Notes under the pieces: generated by a model
What the model saw: the letters and a program-made list of their open reading frames with translations, nothing else
Databases searched by the model: none
What the model was told of the DNA's origin: nothing
Source of the DNA: an uncultured Eubacterium sp.
GTDB lineage: Bacteria; Bacillota; Clostridia; Lachnospirales; Lachnospiraceae
Assembly: GCA_910589595.1 (NCBI GenBank)
Contig: CAJUTM010000003.1
Coordinates: forward strand, 1-64,000
Length of the DNA: 64,000 nucleotides
Direction of reading: 5' to 3'
Program-made: the position numbers and the translations under genes
Part shown: positions 33,897 through 42,664 of the stretch, piece by piece
Layout of the letters: every line of letters starts with the position of its first letter
Position numbering within the stretch: the first letter of the stretch is position 1

Positions 33897-36212
33897 ATGA
33901 AGGAACAGCAAATGAAAACCATGCCGATTCTGGCATTGCGGGGAATGACATTGTTGCCGGGAATGCTTGTGCATTTAGACATCAGCAGGGGTATAACGAA
34001 AAAGGCAATTGAAGAGGCCATGGAGGGGGATAGAATGGTTTTTATCACGCTTCAGCGGGATGAAACAATTGAATCGCCATCCTATTATGACCTCAATGAA
34101 ATTGGTGTAATTGCCAAAATCCGGCAGGAACTGCGGACGAAAGGAAGCAGTATTCGGGTTATGCTCGCAACAAAACAACGCGGTAATCTGTTAAGCCTGA
34201 ACCAGACGAAACCATTTCTGATGGGGGATGTAGTACCCTTGGAGTGGGAAGAGGAGATGGGCTGTATCGGGGAAAATGAACAGGCCGCAATGTGTCGTGA
34301 TTTGTGGGACATTTATGGCACCTATCTGAACGAATATCCGCATGCGGGGCGCAGTGCAATTGAGCAGATACGCAAGACGGAAGATGTGGGTTCCCTGACG
34401 GATATGATTGCCATGCACATTAGTATGGATTACCGGAAACGTCAGGAGATTTTGGAGTGTGTGGATTTGCAGCAACGCTTTGAGATGGTATCCCATTATT
34501 TGCTTGATGAGATAAATATTGCCCGCATTCGCGAGTCCTATCGCAACAAAGTAAAAGAAGAAGTAGATAAGAATCAAAAAGAATATTTTTTGCGTGAACA
34601 GATGAAAGTAATCCGTCAGGAACTTGGAAGCGAATCGCCTGACAAGTGGATTGATAAATACCGCCAGCAGTTAGCGGAGCTGACTTGCAGCGAAGAGGTG
34701 AGCCAGCGAATCGAAGAGGAAATCAACCGCTTGGAGAGCATATCTGCCAATTCCAGCGAGCACGTTGTCGCGCGCAATTATATAGAAACCCTGCTGGCTT
34801 TGCCGTGGGATAAGTCTTCCGAAGATAACAACGATATTTTACGGGCGGAAGATATTTTGGAAGAAGACCATTACGGGCTGCAAAAGGTGAAAGAGAGAAT
34901 ATTAGAGTTTTTAGCCGTCCGCAGCCTGACAGAGCGGGCGGAAAGTCCGATTCTCTGTCTGGTAGGGGCTCCGGGGACAGGAAAGACGTCCATTGCCAAG
35001 TCGGTGGCGAGAGCGCTGGATAAAGAATACATCCGCATATGTCTGGGAGGCGTCCGCGACGAGGCAGAAATACGCGGGCACCGCCGCACCTATGTAGGTT
35101 CCCTGCCGGGGCGTTTTATTGATGGACTGAAAAAGGCGAAAGTCAAAAATCCGCTTATGCTTCTGGACGAGATTGATAAGGTTGGGAGCGACCATCGGGG
35201 AGATACGGCGTCGGCGCTGCTGGAAGTATTGGATTCGGAGCAGAATGCCAACTTTGTCGACCACTATGTGGAACTTCCGGTGGATTTGTCGGATGTGCTG
35301 TTTTTTTGTACTGCCAATACAACCGAAACCATTCCGCGTCCGCTGCTTGACCGCATGGAGGTGATTCGTATTTCCGGCTATACGGAAAACGAGCGTTTCC
35401 ATATTGGCAGGGATTATCTGATTCCCAAACAGCTGCGGAAACACGGACTGCTGAAAAAGCAGTTAAATATTGGCGACGCCGGACTTCGGGCTATCATTAC
35501 CCATTATACAAAGGAGGCGGGCGTTCGCGGACTGGAGCGTCAGATTGGGGCGGTCTGCCGCAAGGCGGCGAGAAGAATCCTTTCCGGCGAGGAGGGAACG
35601 ATTCGCGTCAACTCCCGCAATATCGAGGATTTCCTTGGCAAGAAGAAGTACCGCGTCGACGAGGCGAATAAAAAAGACGATATTGGAATTGTGCGCGGAC
35701 TGGCATGGACGCAGGTCGGCGGTGATACACTGGAAGTTGAAGTTAATACAATGCCGGGGAAAGGAAAGCTGCAGTTGACAGGACAGTTGGGCGATGTAAT
35801 GAAAGAATCGGCACAGATTGCCCTGAGTTTGGTGCGCTCTCTCCTGCCAAAGGAGGAAGAGTTCATCAAGGGGCATGATTTTCATCTTCATGTACCGGCC
35901 GGCGCAGTTCCCAAAGACGGGCCATCCGCCGGTGTGACAATGACGACGGCGTTGTATTCGGTTATTAGCGGGCGCAAAGTGGACGCCAAAGTGGCGATGA
36001 CGGGTGAGATTACGCTGCGCGGCCGTGTTCTGGCAATCGGAGGTCTGAAAGAAAAATTACTGGCGGCGCGGATTGCGGGAATGAAAAAAGTAATCGTCCC
36101 GAAAGAGAACAGGCCGGATGTGGAAGAGTTAGAAGAAGAGATAACAGAGGGAATAACCATTTTCTATGCAGACCAGATAGCGGATGTTCTGAAAGTGGCA
36201 TTGGTGGATTAA
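33897..36212 (+). CDS. lon: ATP-dependent protease Lon
   Basis: The 771-residue protein comprises the N-terminal substrate domain (MPILALRGMTLLPGMLVHLD), the coiled-coil (REQMKVIRQELGSESPDKWI), the AAA+ module (Walker A GAPGTGKTSIA, Walker B PLMLLDEIDKVG) and the Ser-Lys protease domain (PKDGPSAGVTMTTALYSVIS with the catalytic Ser and ITLRGRVLAIGGLKEKLLAA with the Lys). It degrades misfolded and regulatory proteins. The ATG at 33897 lies about 10 bases after AGGA; a TTG at 33888 is an in-frame alternative. Confidence 0.97.
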   Translation: MKEQQMKTMPILALRGMTLLPGMLVHLDISRGITKKAIEEAMEGDRMVFITLQRDETIESPSYYDLNEIGVIAKIRQELRTKGSSIRVMLATKQRGNLLSLNQTKPFLMGDVVPLEWEEEMGCIGENEQAAMCRDLWDIYGTYLNEYPHAGRSAIEQIRKTEDVGSLTDMIAMHISMDYRKRQEILECVDLQQRFEMVSHYLLDEINIARIRESYRNKVKEEVDKNQKEYFLREQMKVIRQELGSESPDKWIDKYRQQLAELTCSEEVSQRIEEEINRLESISANSSEHVVARNYIETLLALPWDKSSEDNNDILRAEDILEEDHYGLQKVKERILEFLAVRSLTERAESPILCLVGAPGTGKTSIAKSVARALDKEYIRICLGGVRDEAEIRGHRRTYVGSLPGRFIDGLKKAKVKNPLMLLDEIDKVGSDHRGDTASALLEVLDSEQNANFVDHYVELPVDLSDVLFFCTANTTETIPRPLLDRMEVIRISGYTENERFHIGRDYLIPKQLRKHGLLKKQLNIGDAGLRAIITHYTKEAGVRGLERQIGAVCRKAARRILSGEEGTIRVNSRNIEDFLGKKKYRVDEANKKDDIGIVRGLAWTQVGGDTLEVEVNTMPGKGKLQLTGQLGDVMKESAQIALSLVRSLLPKEEEFIKGHDFHLHVPAGAVPKDGPSAGVTMTTALYSVISGRKVDAKVAMTGEITLRGRVLAIGGLKEKLLAARIAGMKKVIVPKENRPDVEELEEEITEGITIFYADQIADVLKVALVD

Positions 36213-36229
36213 AAAGGAAGTGATATGCC

Positions 36230-36826
36230 GTGGTGATAAAATCATTGGAGCTGGAAACGGTATGCGGAATTACGAGTACGCTGCCGCAGCATACACAGAT
36301 TGAAATGGCTTTTTGGGGGCGTTCCAATGTGGGGAAATCTTCCCTCCTGAATACGTTGTGGAACCGTAAGTCTATGGCGCGAATCTCATCGCAGCCGGGC
36401 AAGACGCAGACGATTAATTATTATCATATCAATGACGTCTGCTATATGGTGGATTTGCCGGGGTATGGTTATGCCAAAATATCGCGGGAGACCGCGGCTA
36501 AATGGATGAAAATGATTGAGCGGTATATAGAAACTTCTCAGGCGCTTCGCGTTGTCTTTTTGCTCATTGACATCCGTCATATGCCGGCGAAGAAAGATGT
36601 GGAAACGTACCGCATGCTATTTGAAAAAGGGTTTAACCCTCTTATTATTGCCACTAAGGCGGATAAGATAAGCAGGCACGCCAAAGAAAAGCAGATAGCC
36701 GCCATCCGCAGGGAACTGGGGCTGGCTCCGGAAACTCCCGTCATTCCCTTTTCGTCTGTCACCAAAGAGGGAAAACACGAAATTTGGGAATATATTGACT
36801 ACTTTATTGAGGAGATACCGGTGTAA
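36230..36826 (+). CDS. engB: Ribosome biogenesis GTPase EngB/YsxC
   Basis: The 198-residue GTPase acts in 50S subunit assembly. The G motifs are clear: G1 GRSNVGKSSLLNTL, G2 region SSQPGKTQTINYYHI, G3 VDLPGYGYAKIS, G4 IATKADKIS and G5 FSSVTKEG. The start is GTG (36230 or the next codon), after AAGGAAG, 18 bp from the lon stop, which keeps the usual lon-engB pairing. Confidence 0.95.
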   Translation: MVIKSLELETVCGITSTLPQHTQIEMAFWGRSNVGKSSLLNTLWNRKSMARISSQPGKTQTINYYHINDVCYMVDLPGYGYAKISRETAAKWMKMIERYIETSQALRVVFLLIDIRHMPAKKDVETYRMLFEKGFNPLIIATKADKISRHAKEKQIAAIRRELGLAPETPVIPFSSVTKEGKHEIWEYIDYFIEEIPV

Positions 36827-36882
36827 AAATTACGTGAAATGAGGATTAGGTTGAAAAATCACGCGAAATGGGGATTAGTATG
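36825..36882 (+). repeat. Tandem repeat of a 29-bp ribosome-binding-site unit
   Basis: Two adjacent 29-bp units (36825-36853 and 36854-36882) match at 24 positions. Each has a purine-rich GAAATGRGGATTAG core. The first begins at the engB stop region and ends in TTG; the second ends in the ATG of nth. Only the second has a usable start. Confidence 0.75.
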
Positions 36883-37509
36883 ACGAAGAAACAACGGGCA
36901 GAAGAGATTATACGTTTATTGGAGCAGGAGTACCCGCTGGCTGACTGTACGCTCGACTACGACGAGGCGTGGAAGCTGTTAGTCAGCGTCCGTCTGGCGG
37001 CGCAGTGCACGGACGCCCGCGTAAATGTTGTTGTGCGGGAATTGTATGCGCGCTATCCGAGTCCGCAGGCGTTGGCGGACGCGACGCCGGAGGCGATTGA
37101 AGAGATTGTCAAGCCATGCGGATTGGGTCGCAGTAAGGCCAGAGATATACATAAATGTATGACTGTGCTTGTGCAGGAATACGATGGAAAGGTGCCGGAT
37201 GATTTTGATGCCTTGTTGAAACTGCCCGGCGTAGGGCGGAAGAGCGCCAATTTGATTATGGGTGACGTTTTTGGCAAACCGGCGATTGTGACGGACACGC
37301 ATTGCATTCGTCTCGTAAACCGCATGGGTCTCGTCGATAATATTCGCGAGCCGAAAAAAGTGGAGATGGCGCTCTGGAAAATCATACCTGCGGAAAAAGG
37401 AAGTGATTTCTGCCATCGTCTAGTCCATCACGGACGTGAGGTGTGTACCGCCAGAAAGGCAAACTGTGAAAAGTGCTGTCTGCGGGATATATGTAAGAAA
37501 AATACATAG
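36880..37509 (+). CDS. nth: Endonuclease III
   Basis: Nth is a DNA glycosylase/AP lyase for oxidised pyrimidines. The 209-residue protein has the helix-hairpin-helix LPGVGRKSANLI with the catalytic Lys, the Asp in VTDTHCIRLVNRMG, and the C-terminal [4Fe-4S] loop C-x6-C-x2-C-x5-C (starting CTARKANC). The ATG at 36880 follows GGGGAT; a longer frame from 36868 lacks a site. It ends in a strong terminator. Confidence 0.96.
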   Translation: MTKKQRAEEIIRLLEQEYPLADCTLDYDEAWKLLVSVRLAAQCTDARVNVVVRELYARYPSPQALADATPEAIEEIVKPCGLGRSKARDIHKCMTVLVQEYDGKVPDDFDALLKLPGVGRKSANLIMGDVFGKPAIVTDTHCIRLVNRMGLVDNIREPKKVEMALWKIIPAEKGSDFCHRLVHHGREVCTARKANCEKCCLRDICKKNT

Positions 37510-37518
37510 AAAGTAAAG

Positions 37519-37557
37519 AAGAAACTATAAACGTTCCATTGGTTTATAGTTTCTTTT
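37519..37557 (+). terminator. Terminator of the tig-to-nth gene group
   Basis: A perfect 14-bp stem AAGAAACTATAAAC / GTTTATAGTTTCTT with a 9-base loop, followed by TT. It also reads well on the opposite strand for the gene at 37615-38037. Confidence 0.85.
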
Positions 37558-37614
37558 GTCTGTGAGCAAAAAAATGAGTGTCTTTCAGGGCATTTTTGTT
37601 TTCCAGCCAACGCA

Positions 37615-38037
37615 TTATTCAGCAGCCGTTTTATGCCCCATCAGTACTTTTTCGTAGAGCAAGCCGACGATAAACCAGAGCGGCGCATAGTCGAAGCGGA
37701 TGATTCCTTTGTAATTGGCTTTGGCGTCGCTATAATCCCAAGGGCAACACTCTTTCTTTTTGAGCAGGGTTCCGGTGCCTAATTCCGTGAGAAAGATGCA
37801 GGCGGTGTACACGGAGCCGCGCAGCATTATATTTTTACCCTCCATGGCATGGCAAAGCGGCGACATGACAGATGCCATACCATAGATAGGGAACATCCAC
37901 ATAGAGGTGGCGCACGTCATTTTTTTGTCCTTTGCCGAACAAAGCGAACCACATCCGGTCCAGAGACACTCGAGGCCCCAGCCCATGAGTCCGCATTTCA
38001 TAAAGTCCTCAGCTTGTTTTTTGAATTTTCGCTTCAC
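37615..38037 (-). CDS. Putative membrane protein of the ABC_trans_CmpB / PF06541-like family
   Basis: The 140-residue protein has three to four hydrophobic segments (for example MWMFPIYGMASVMSPLCHAM, IMLRGSVYTACIFLTELGTG, FDYAPLWFIVGLLYEKV) and the family-like CCPWDYSDAKANYKGIIRFD stretch, which is typical of predicted ABC-transporter permease-like proteins in Clostridia. The function is not established. The start is a GTG after AAAGGAG. It is the only minus-strand gene between the nad operon and the right edge and stands alone. Confidence 0.65.
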   Translation of the reverse strand: MKRKFKKQAEDFMKCGLMGWGLECLWTGCGSLCSAKDKKMTCATSMWMFPIYGMASVMSPLCHAMEGKNIMLRGSVYTACIFLTELGTGTLLKKKECCPWDYSDAKANYKGIIRFDYAPLWFIVGLLYEKVLMGHKTAAE

Positions 38038-38160
38038 TTCAAATCACTCCTTTGTTTATGTTTTAGGGAAATTTTCCGTTGTGGGTGAAAGCGCATTACG
38101 CCGATAACGTACTCCGCATGTTCCAGCCGGAGCTTTTTAACGTTAGTATGCCCGAAAATA

Positions 38161-38189
38161 TTGATAATAACCGAGTTATCTGATATACT
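38161..38189 (+). promoter_or_regulatory. Promoter of the DUF1015 gene
   Basis: TTGATA (38161-38166), 17-bp spacer, TATACT (38184-38189), 48 bases before the start codon. Confidence 0.7.
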
Positions 38190-38237
38190 GTTAAAGAATT
38201 ATGGACAACCTTATATTTGATTGGAGGCAGAACAGGC

Positions 38238-39476
38238 ATGGCAACGATAAAACCATTTCAGTGTATACGGCCGGAGAAGAGCGTCGCTCATCGGGTGGCG
38301 GCGTTACCTTACGATGTTTACAACCGACAGGAGGCAAAGGCAGAAGTACAGCGCGAGCCATTATCATTTTTAAAGATTGACAGGGCGGAAACGGGATTTG
38401 ATGATTCGGTAGATACTTATGCGCCGGAAGTATATGAGAGAGCAAAAGAATTATTGCAAAAGGATATTGAGGACGGAATATATGAAAAGGATGCGGATGA
38501 TGCATACTATATTTACGAGTTAATCATGGGAGGTCGTTCCCAGACGGGTTTGGTTGCTTGTGCAGCAGTGGATGACTATGTGAATAACGTGATAAAAAAG
38601 CATGAGAATACAAGGGAAGATAAGGAGATAGACCGTATTACGCATGTGGATACGTGCGGAGCACAGACCGGTCCTATTTTTTTGGCGTACCGCTCCCAGC
38701 AGACAATTAATGAGATTGTCGCCCGCATACAGGAGACGGAGCCGCTCTATGATTTTACCGCGATTGATGGGATTACGCATAAGGTTTGGAAAATAGCGGA
38801 TAAATCCGATGTGACAGAGATAAAAAAATCATTTCAGGGGGTTGATTCCATTTATATTGCAGACGGACATCACCGCGCCGCTTCCGCGGTAAAGGTAGGT
38901 CTGAAAAGGCGGGAGGAAAATCCGCATCATAACGGCAGTGAGGAGTACAATTATTTTCTTTCTGTCCTGTTCCCGCATGACCAGTTAATGATTATGGATT
39001 ATAACCGTACGGTCAAAGACTTAAATGGTTTGACGGAAGAGGATTTTCTGCAAAAAGTACAGGAGCATTTCCGGTTGGAGAGAGAGGACAAGCCGGTGAA
39101 GCCGGAGAGCAAGGGAACTTTTGGGATGTATGTAGGGAAACAATGGTACAGATTGACGGCTGTGCCTGCCTTATATGAGGGAAAAGATGCAGTTGGCAGT
39201 CTGGATGTTTCAGTACTTCAAGACTACCTGTTAGGCCCGATTTTAGGTATCGGAGACCCACGGACAGATGCGCGGATTGATTTTGTTGGCGGTATACGTG
39301 GATTATCTGAGTTGGAAAAACGGGCGCAGGAAGACATGATGATTTCATTTTCTATGTTTCCAACATCGATTACCGAGTTGTTTGACGTGGCAGACCAAAA
39401 CCTTCTAATGCCTCCTAAATCTACATGGTTTGAGCCAAAACTCAGAAGCGGCTTGTTTATACATGAAATCGGATAA
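38238..39476 (+). CDS. DUF1015 family protein
   Basis: The 412-residue cytoplasmic protein begins MATIKPFQCIRPEKSVAHRV and contains VAALPYDVYNRQEA, FLKIDRAETGF, the nearly invariant YIADGHHRAASA motif and EEYNYFLSVLFPHDQLMIMD, all typical of DUF1015. Some archaeal relatives are serine kinases related to ParB; the role in Clostridia is unproven, though the gene is often near serA/serC, which are not in the window. The start at 38238 follows GGAGG; the frame upstream to 38217 is not family-like. Confidence 0.85.
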   Translation: MATIKPFQCIRPEKSVAHRVAALPYDVYNRQEAKAEVQREPLSFLKIDRAETGFDDSVDTYAPEVYERAKELLQKDIEDGIYEKDADDAYYIYELIMGGRSQTGLVACAAVDDYVNNVIKKHENTREDKEIDRITHVDTCGAQTGPIFLAYRSQQTINEIVARIQETEPLYDFTAIDGITHKVWKIADKSDVTEIKKSFQGVDSIYIADGHHRAASAVKVGLKRREENPHHNGSEEYNYFLSVLFPHDQLMIMDYNRTVKDLNGLTEEDFLQKVQEHFRLEREDKPVKPESKGTFGMYVGKQWYRLTAVPALYEGKDAVGSLDVSVLQDYLLGPILGIGDPRTDARIDFVGGIRGLSELEKRAQEDMMISFSMFPTSITELFDVADQNLLMPPKSTWFEPKLRSGLFIHEIG

Positions 39477-39489
39477 CGAATGGTTCTTG

Positions 39490-39504
39490 GGAGCGTGACG
39501 CTCC
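39490..39504 (+). promoter_or_regulatory. Small hairpin in the leader of the DUF624 gene
   Basis: GGAGCG-TGA-CGCTCC, directly followed by GGAATGGAGGATT and the start codon. The same GGAATGGAGGAT cassette occurs twice around 42508-42663. Confidence 0.5.
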
Positions 39505-39519
39505 GGAATGGAGGATTCT

Positions 39520-40197
39520 ATGGAGAAGTTTTTTAATTCGGATAACGGTGTAATGCGGGCGCTTAGCAAGTTGTTTGATATGGGTGTTCTTACGCTAATC
39601 TATCTGGTGTTTTGCATTCCTGTTGTTACGATTGGCGCGGCAACTACTTCTTTGTATTATGTGAGCGCTAAAGTTCTTCGGCACAATAGGAGTTATGTGT
39701 GGACAGAATTTTGGAGCAGTTTCAAAATGAATTTTGCACAGTCAACGGTTGTGTGGCTGCTGATTGCGGTAATCTCTTTATTGTTAGTATTCAATATGCA
39801 GTTAGTAGGGGTAACGGACGCCGCTTCTGCGAAAGGGGGATATCTGGCAGGGGTATACTTTGCCATGCTTATTTTCATTTCCTGTATCAGTTGCTATGTA
39901 TTTCCGTTTATTTCCCGCTTTAGCATGAAGCTTGGCCAGATTTTGCGGCTGAGCCTCTACTGTGCGTTCCGGCATTTTCTGCACACGCTTTCGTTGATTG
40001 CGATTGTTGTGGCGATGGCCGTATTGATTTATGTTGCCATGATTACAAATATCATTATCATTTTCCTTTTTGCTCCGGCATTGGCAAGTTTTGTGTATAC
40101 GTTTCCGATGGAGCATATTATGAAAAAATATATGCCGAAAGAGGAGCCAAAGTATACGGAAGAGGGAGAAGAAATTATTCCATGGTATAATGAATAA
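39520..40197 (+). CDS. DUF624 family membrane protein (YesL-like)
   Basis: The 225-residue protein has five to six transmembrane segments (LTLIYLVFCIPVVTIGAATT, TVVWLLIAVISLLLVFNMQL, FAMLIFISCISCYVFPFIS, LIAIVVAMAVLIYVAMITNI and IIFLFAPALASFVYTFP). The CIPVVTIGAATTSLYYVSAK motif is a DUF624 signature. Relatives lie in carbohydrate-use operons; the function is unknown. The ATG at 39520 is preferred (GGAGG 7 bases upstream) over one at 39508 that overlaps the site. Confidence 0.8.
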   Translation: MEKFFNSDNGVMRALSKLFDMGVLTLIYLVFCIPVVTIGAATTSLYYVSAKVLRHNRSYVWTEFWSSFKMNFAQSTVVWLLIAVISLLLVFNMQLVGVTDAASAKGGYLAGVYFAMLIFISCISCYVFPFISRFSMKLGQILRLSLYCAFRHFLHTLSLIAIVVAMAVLIYVAMITNIIIIFLFAPALASFVYTFPMEHIMKKYMPKEEPKYTEEGEEIIPWYNE

Positions 40198-40242
40198 AAA
40201 GAGAGTCAGGATTGTGAGTAAAATGGAGAAGGAGGAAAAATA

Positions 40243-42501
40243 ATGGCAGTAAAACTTGAGGATTGGATTCAGTGGCCGGAAGTCGAGGCCCTTGTATATG
40301 CGGAATGTAAAAGACCGGAGACGGTTTTGGGTTCAAGGATGGTAGATTCCTCACATGTATTGATAACGACGTTTCAGCAGGATGCCGATTCGGTAACGGT
40401 TAAACTTACGGATTCAAAGAAAACATATAAGATGGAATTGATGGATGAGGCTGGTTATTACGCGGTGCTCATTTCAGCGAAAAAAATCCCATCCTATCGC
40501 TTTATCGTGAAGAAAGGAAAGACCGAGAAAGAAATTGTGGATATTTATGCGATTGAGTCACCGATAGATGCGATGGATATCTCCCAATTTTCCAATGGAG
40601 TGCATGAAACAATATATGAAAAACTCGGCGCCCATCCGATGACGATAGACGGCGTTGCGGGTACTTATTTTGCCGTGTGGGCTCCCGAGGCTAAAGCGGT
40701 CAGCGTTGTTGGGGATTTTAACGAATGGGATGCCTGCCGCCACCCGATGCGATATATGGAAGACGGAGGTATTTTTGAATTGTTTGTTCCGGGCGTGGCG
40801 CAGGGGGACCTTTATAAGTATCAAATATGGGGAGCGGACGGACGCCGTGTTCTGAAAGCAGACCCTTATGCGAACTATGCGGAAAAGCGTCCGGCGACAG
40901 CGAGTGTGGTATGGGATATCGAAAAGTACTCGTGGCAGGATAAGAAATGGATGGAGGCGCGCAAACGTTGGAAAGTAAAAAAAGAGCCTATGCTGATTTA
41001 TGAGGTTTCGCTTAGTTCTTTCCGTAAGCCGGACGCAGAAGACGGCGAGTTGTTTTATAACTACCGTGAACTGGCGCCGATGCTTTGTGATTACTGCGAT
41101 GAAATGGGGTATACGCATGTAGAGCTTATGCCGGTGATGGAACATCCATACGATGGCTCGTGGGGATATCAGGTGACAGGGTATTTTGCACCGACTTCCC
41201 GTTACGGTACGCCGGATGATTTTATGGCGTTCATAGATATGTTTCACCAGCGGGGAATCGGCGTAATTCTGGATTGGGTGCCGGCGCATTTCCCAAAAGA
41301 CGAGCATGGATTGGCGCGTTTCGATGGCACCTGTCTCTATGAACATTTCGACCCCCGTCAGGGAGAACATCCGCATTGGGGAACACTGATTTATCATTAT
41401 GGCCGCCCCGAAGTGAAAAATTTTCTCACATCCAACGCCTTGTTCTGGCTGGAGCGCTATCATGTTGACGGTATTCGTATGGACGCCGTGGCATCAATGC
41501 TTTATTTGGATTACGGGAAAGAAGATGGGCAATGGATTGCCAATATCTATGGTGGTAACGAGAATCTGGAAGCAATTGAGTTTCTCCAGCAGCTCAATGA
41601 TAAGATTCATGCGCGCCGGGACGGCTCCTTATCCATTGCGGAGGAATCTACCGCATGGCCGCAGGTAACGTCGCCGGTAAAGGATGGCGGACTCGGCTTT
41701 GACTTGAAGTGGAATATGGGGTGGATGAATGATTATCTGGAGTACATCCGCACTGACCCGCTGTTCCGCAAAGGGCGTCACGGTATGCTTACGTTTAGTA
41801 TGATTTATCAATATTCGGAAGAGTTTATTCTTGTGCTCAGCCATGATGAGGTTGTGCATATGAAAGGCTCAATGTATACAAAGATGCCGGGCACAAGAAA
41901 GGATAAGTTTGCCGGTCTGCGGCTCTCGTATGGATATATGGCAGCGCATCCGGGCAAAAAACTTCTCTTTATGGGACAGGAATTTGGTCAGGAACGCGAA
42001 TGGAGCGAGGAGAGAGAACTGGACTGGCAGCTTTTGGAACCGGTGGAAGACGAGATGTCGGATAATGAGAGACTCCGCCAATATGTGAGCGTATTAAATG
42101 CTTTCTATCTGGCTCATCCAGCTATGTATGCCGATGATTCGCGGCCGGCCGGTTTTGAGTGGATTAGTACGCTGGACGCCGATAACAGTGTGATTGCCTT
42201 TGTGCGCAAGTGCAAAGAGGAGACACTGCTTGTCGTCTGCAATTTCACTCCGGTAGCACATGAAAAGTTTCGTATCGGCGTGCCGTTTGCCGGAAAATAT
42301 AAAGAAATCTTTAATAGCGACGCCAAAGAATACGGGGGCGGAAATTTTGTCAACCCGCGTGTAAAGACATCCATAAGAAAGCGTTGGGATGGTCGGGTAA
42401 ATTCCATTGAGTGCCGTTTGGCGCCGCTTTCCGTTCAGATTTTTAATGCCACGAAAGTGCCGGTGACGAAAAAGAAGAAAAACGATTCGGGTAAAAAATA
42501 A
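40243..42501 (+). CDS. glgB: 1,4-alpha-glucan branching enzyme
   Basis: GlgB adds alpha-1,6 branches to glycogen. The 752-residue protein has an N-terminal domain, a CBM48 domain (about 135-225, FAVWAPEAKAVSVVGDFNEW) and the GH13 barrel with the catalytic Asp in GIRMDAVASMLYLDYG (about 414), Glu in SIAEESTAWPQVT and Asp in LVLSHDEVVHMKGSM, followed by the C-terminal beta domain ending near PLSVQIFNA. No other glycogen genes are in the window. GGAGGA precedes the start. Confidence 0.96.
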   Translation: MAVKLEDWIQWPEVEALVYAECKRPETVLGSRMVDSSHVLITTFQQDADSVTVKLTDSKKTYKMELMDEAGYYAVLISAKKIPSYRFIVKKGKTEKEIVDIYAIESPIDAMDISQFSNGVHETIYEKLGAHPMTIDGVAGTYFAVWAPEAKAVSVVGDFNEWDACRHPMRYMEDGGIFELFVPGVAQGDLYKYQIWGADGRRVLKADPYANYAEKRPATASVVWDIEKYSWQDKKWMEARKRWKVKKEPMLIYEVSLSSFRKPDAEDGELFYNYRELAPMLCDYCDEMGYTHVELMPVMEHPYDGSWGYQVTGYFAPTSRYGTPDDFMAFIDMFHQRGIGVILDWVPAHFPKDEHGLARFDGTCLYEHFDPRQGEHPHWGTLIYHYGRPEVKNFLTSNALFWLERYHVDGIRMDAVASMLYLDYGKEDGQWIANIYGGNENLEAIEFLQQLNDKIHARRDGSLSIAEESTAWPQVTSPVKDGGLGFDLKWNMGWMNDYLEYIRTDPLFRKGRHGMLTFSMIYQYSEEFILVLSHDEVVHMKGSMYTKMPGTRKDKFAGLRLSYGYMAAHPGKKLLFMGQEFGQEREWSEERELDWQLLEPVEDEMSDNERLRQYVSVLNAFYLAHPAMYADDSRPAGFEWISTLDADNSVIAFVRKCKEETLLVVCNFTPVAHEKFRIGVPFAGKYKEIFNSDAKEYGGGNFVNPRVKTSIRKRWDGRVNSIECRLAPLSVQIFNATKVPVTKKKKNDSGKK

Positions 42502-42507
42502 ATTTAG

Positions 42508-42663
42508 TGGAATGGAGGATAGATTGAAAAATAAGCTCGATAGCTTATTTTTCAATCCACTATTTGTGTTGAAGCTCCACAAATAGTATTAATGCACAGA
42601 GCAAAAACAGCGTCGCTGCTTTTTGCTCGTGCTTCCTCCGCTCCGCTTCGGAATGGAGGATAG
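42508..42663 (+). repeat. Three consecutive hairpins bracketed by a duplicated ribosome-binding cassette
   Basis: GGAATGGAGGATAG occurs first after glgB (about 42509) and again just before the MscS start (about 42650). Between them: a perfect 15-bp stem with CGAT loop (42523-42556), a 10-bp stem ACTATTTGTG / CACAAATAGT (42559-42587), and an imperfect stem AGCAAAAACAGCG / CGCTGCTTTTTGCT (42600-42627). The third is terminator-like. CCTCC at 42635 can pair with the second GGAGG and mask the ribosome binding site. Confidence 0.65.
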
Positions 42664-42664
42664 T

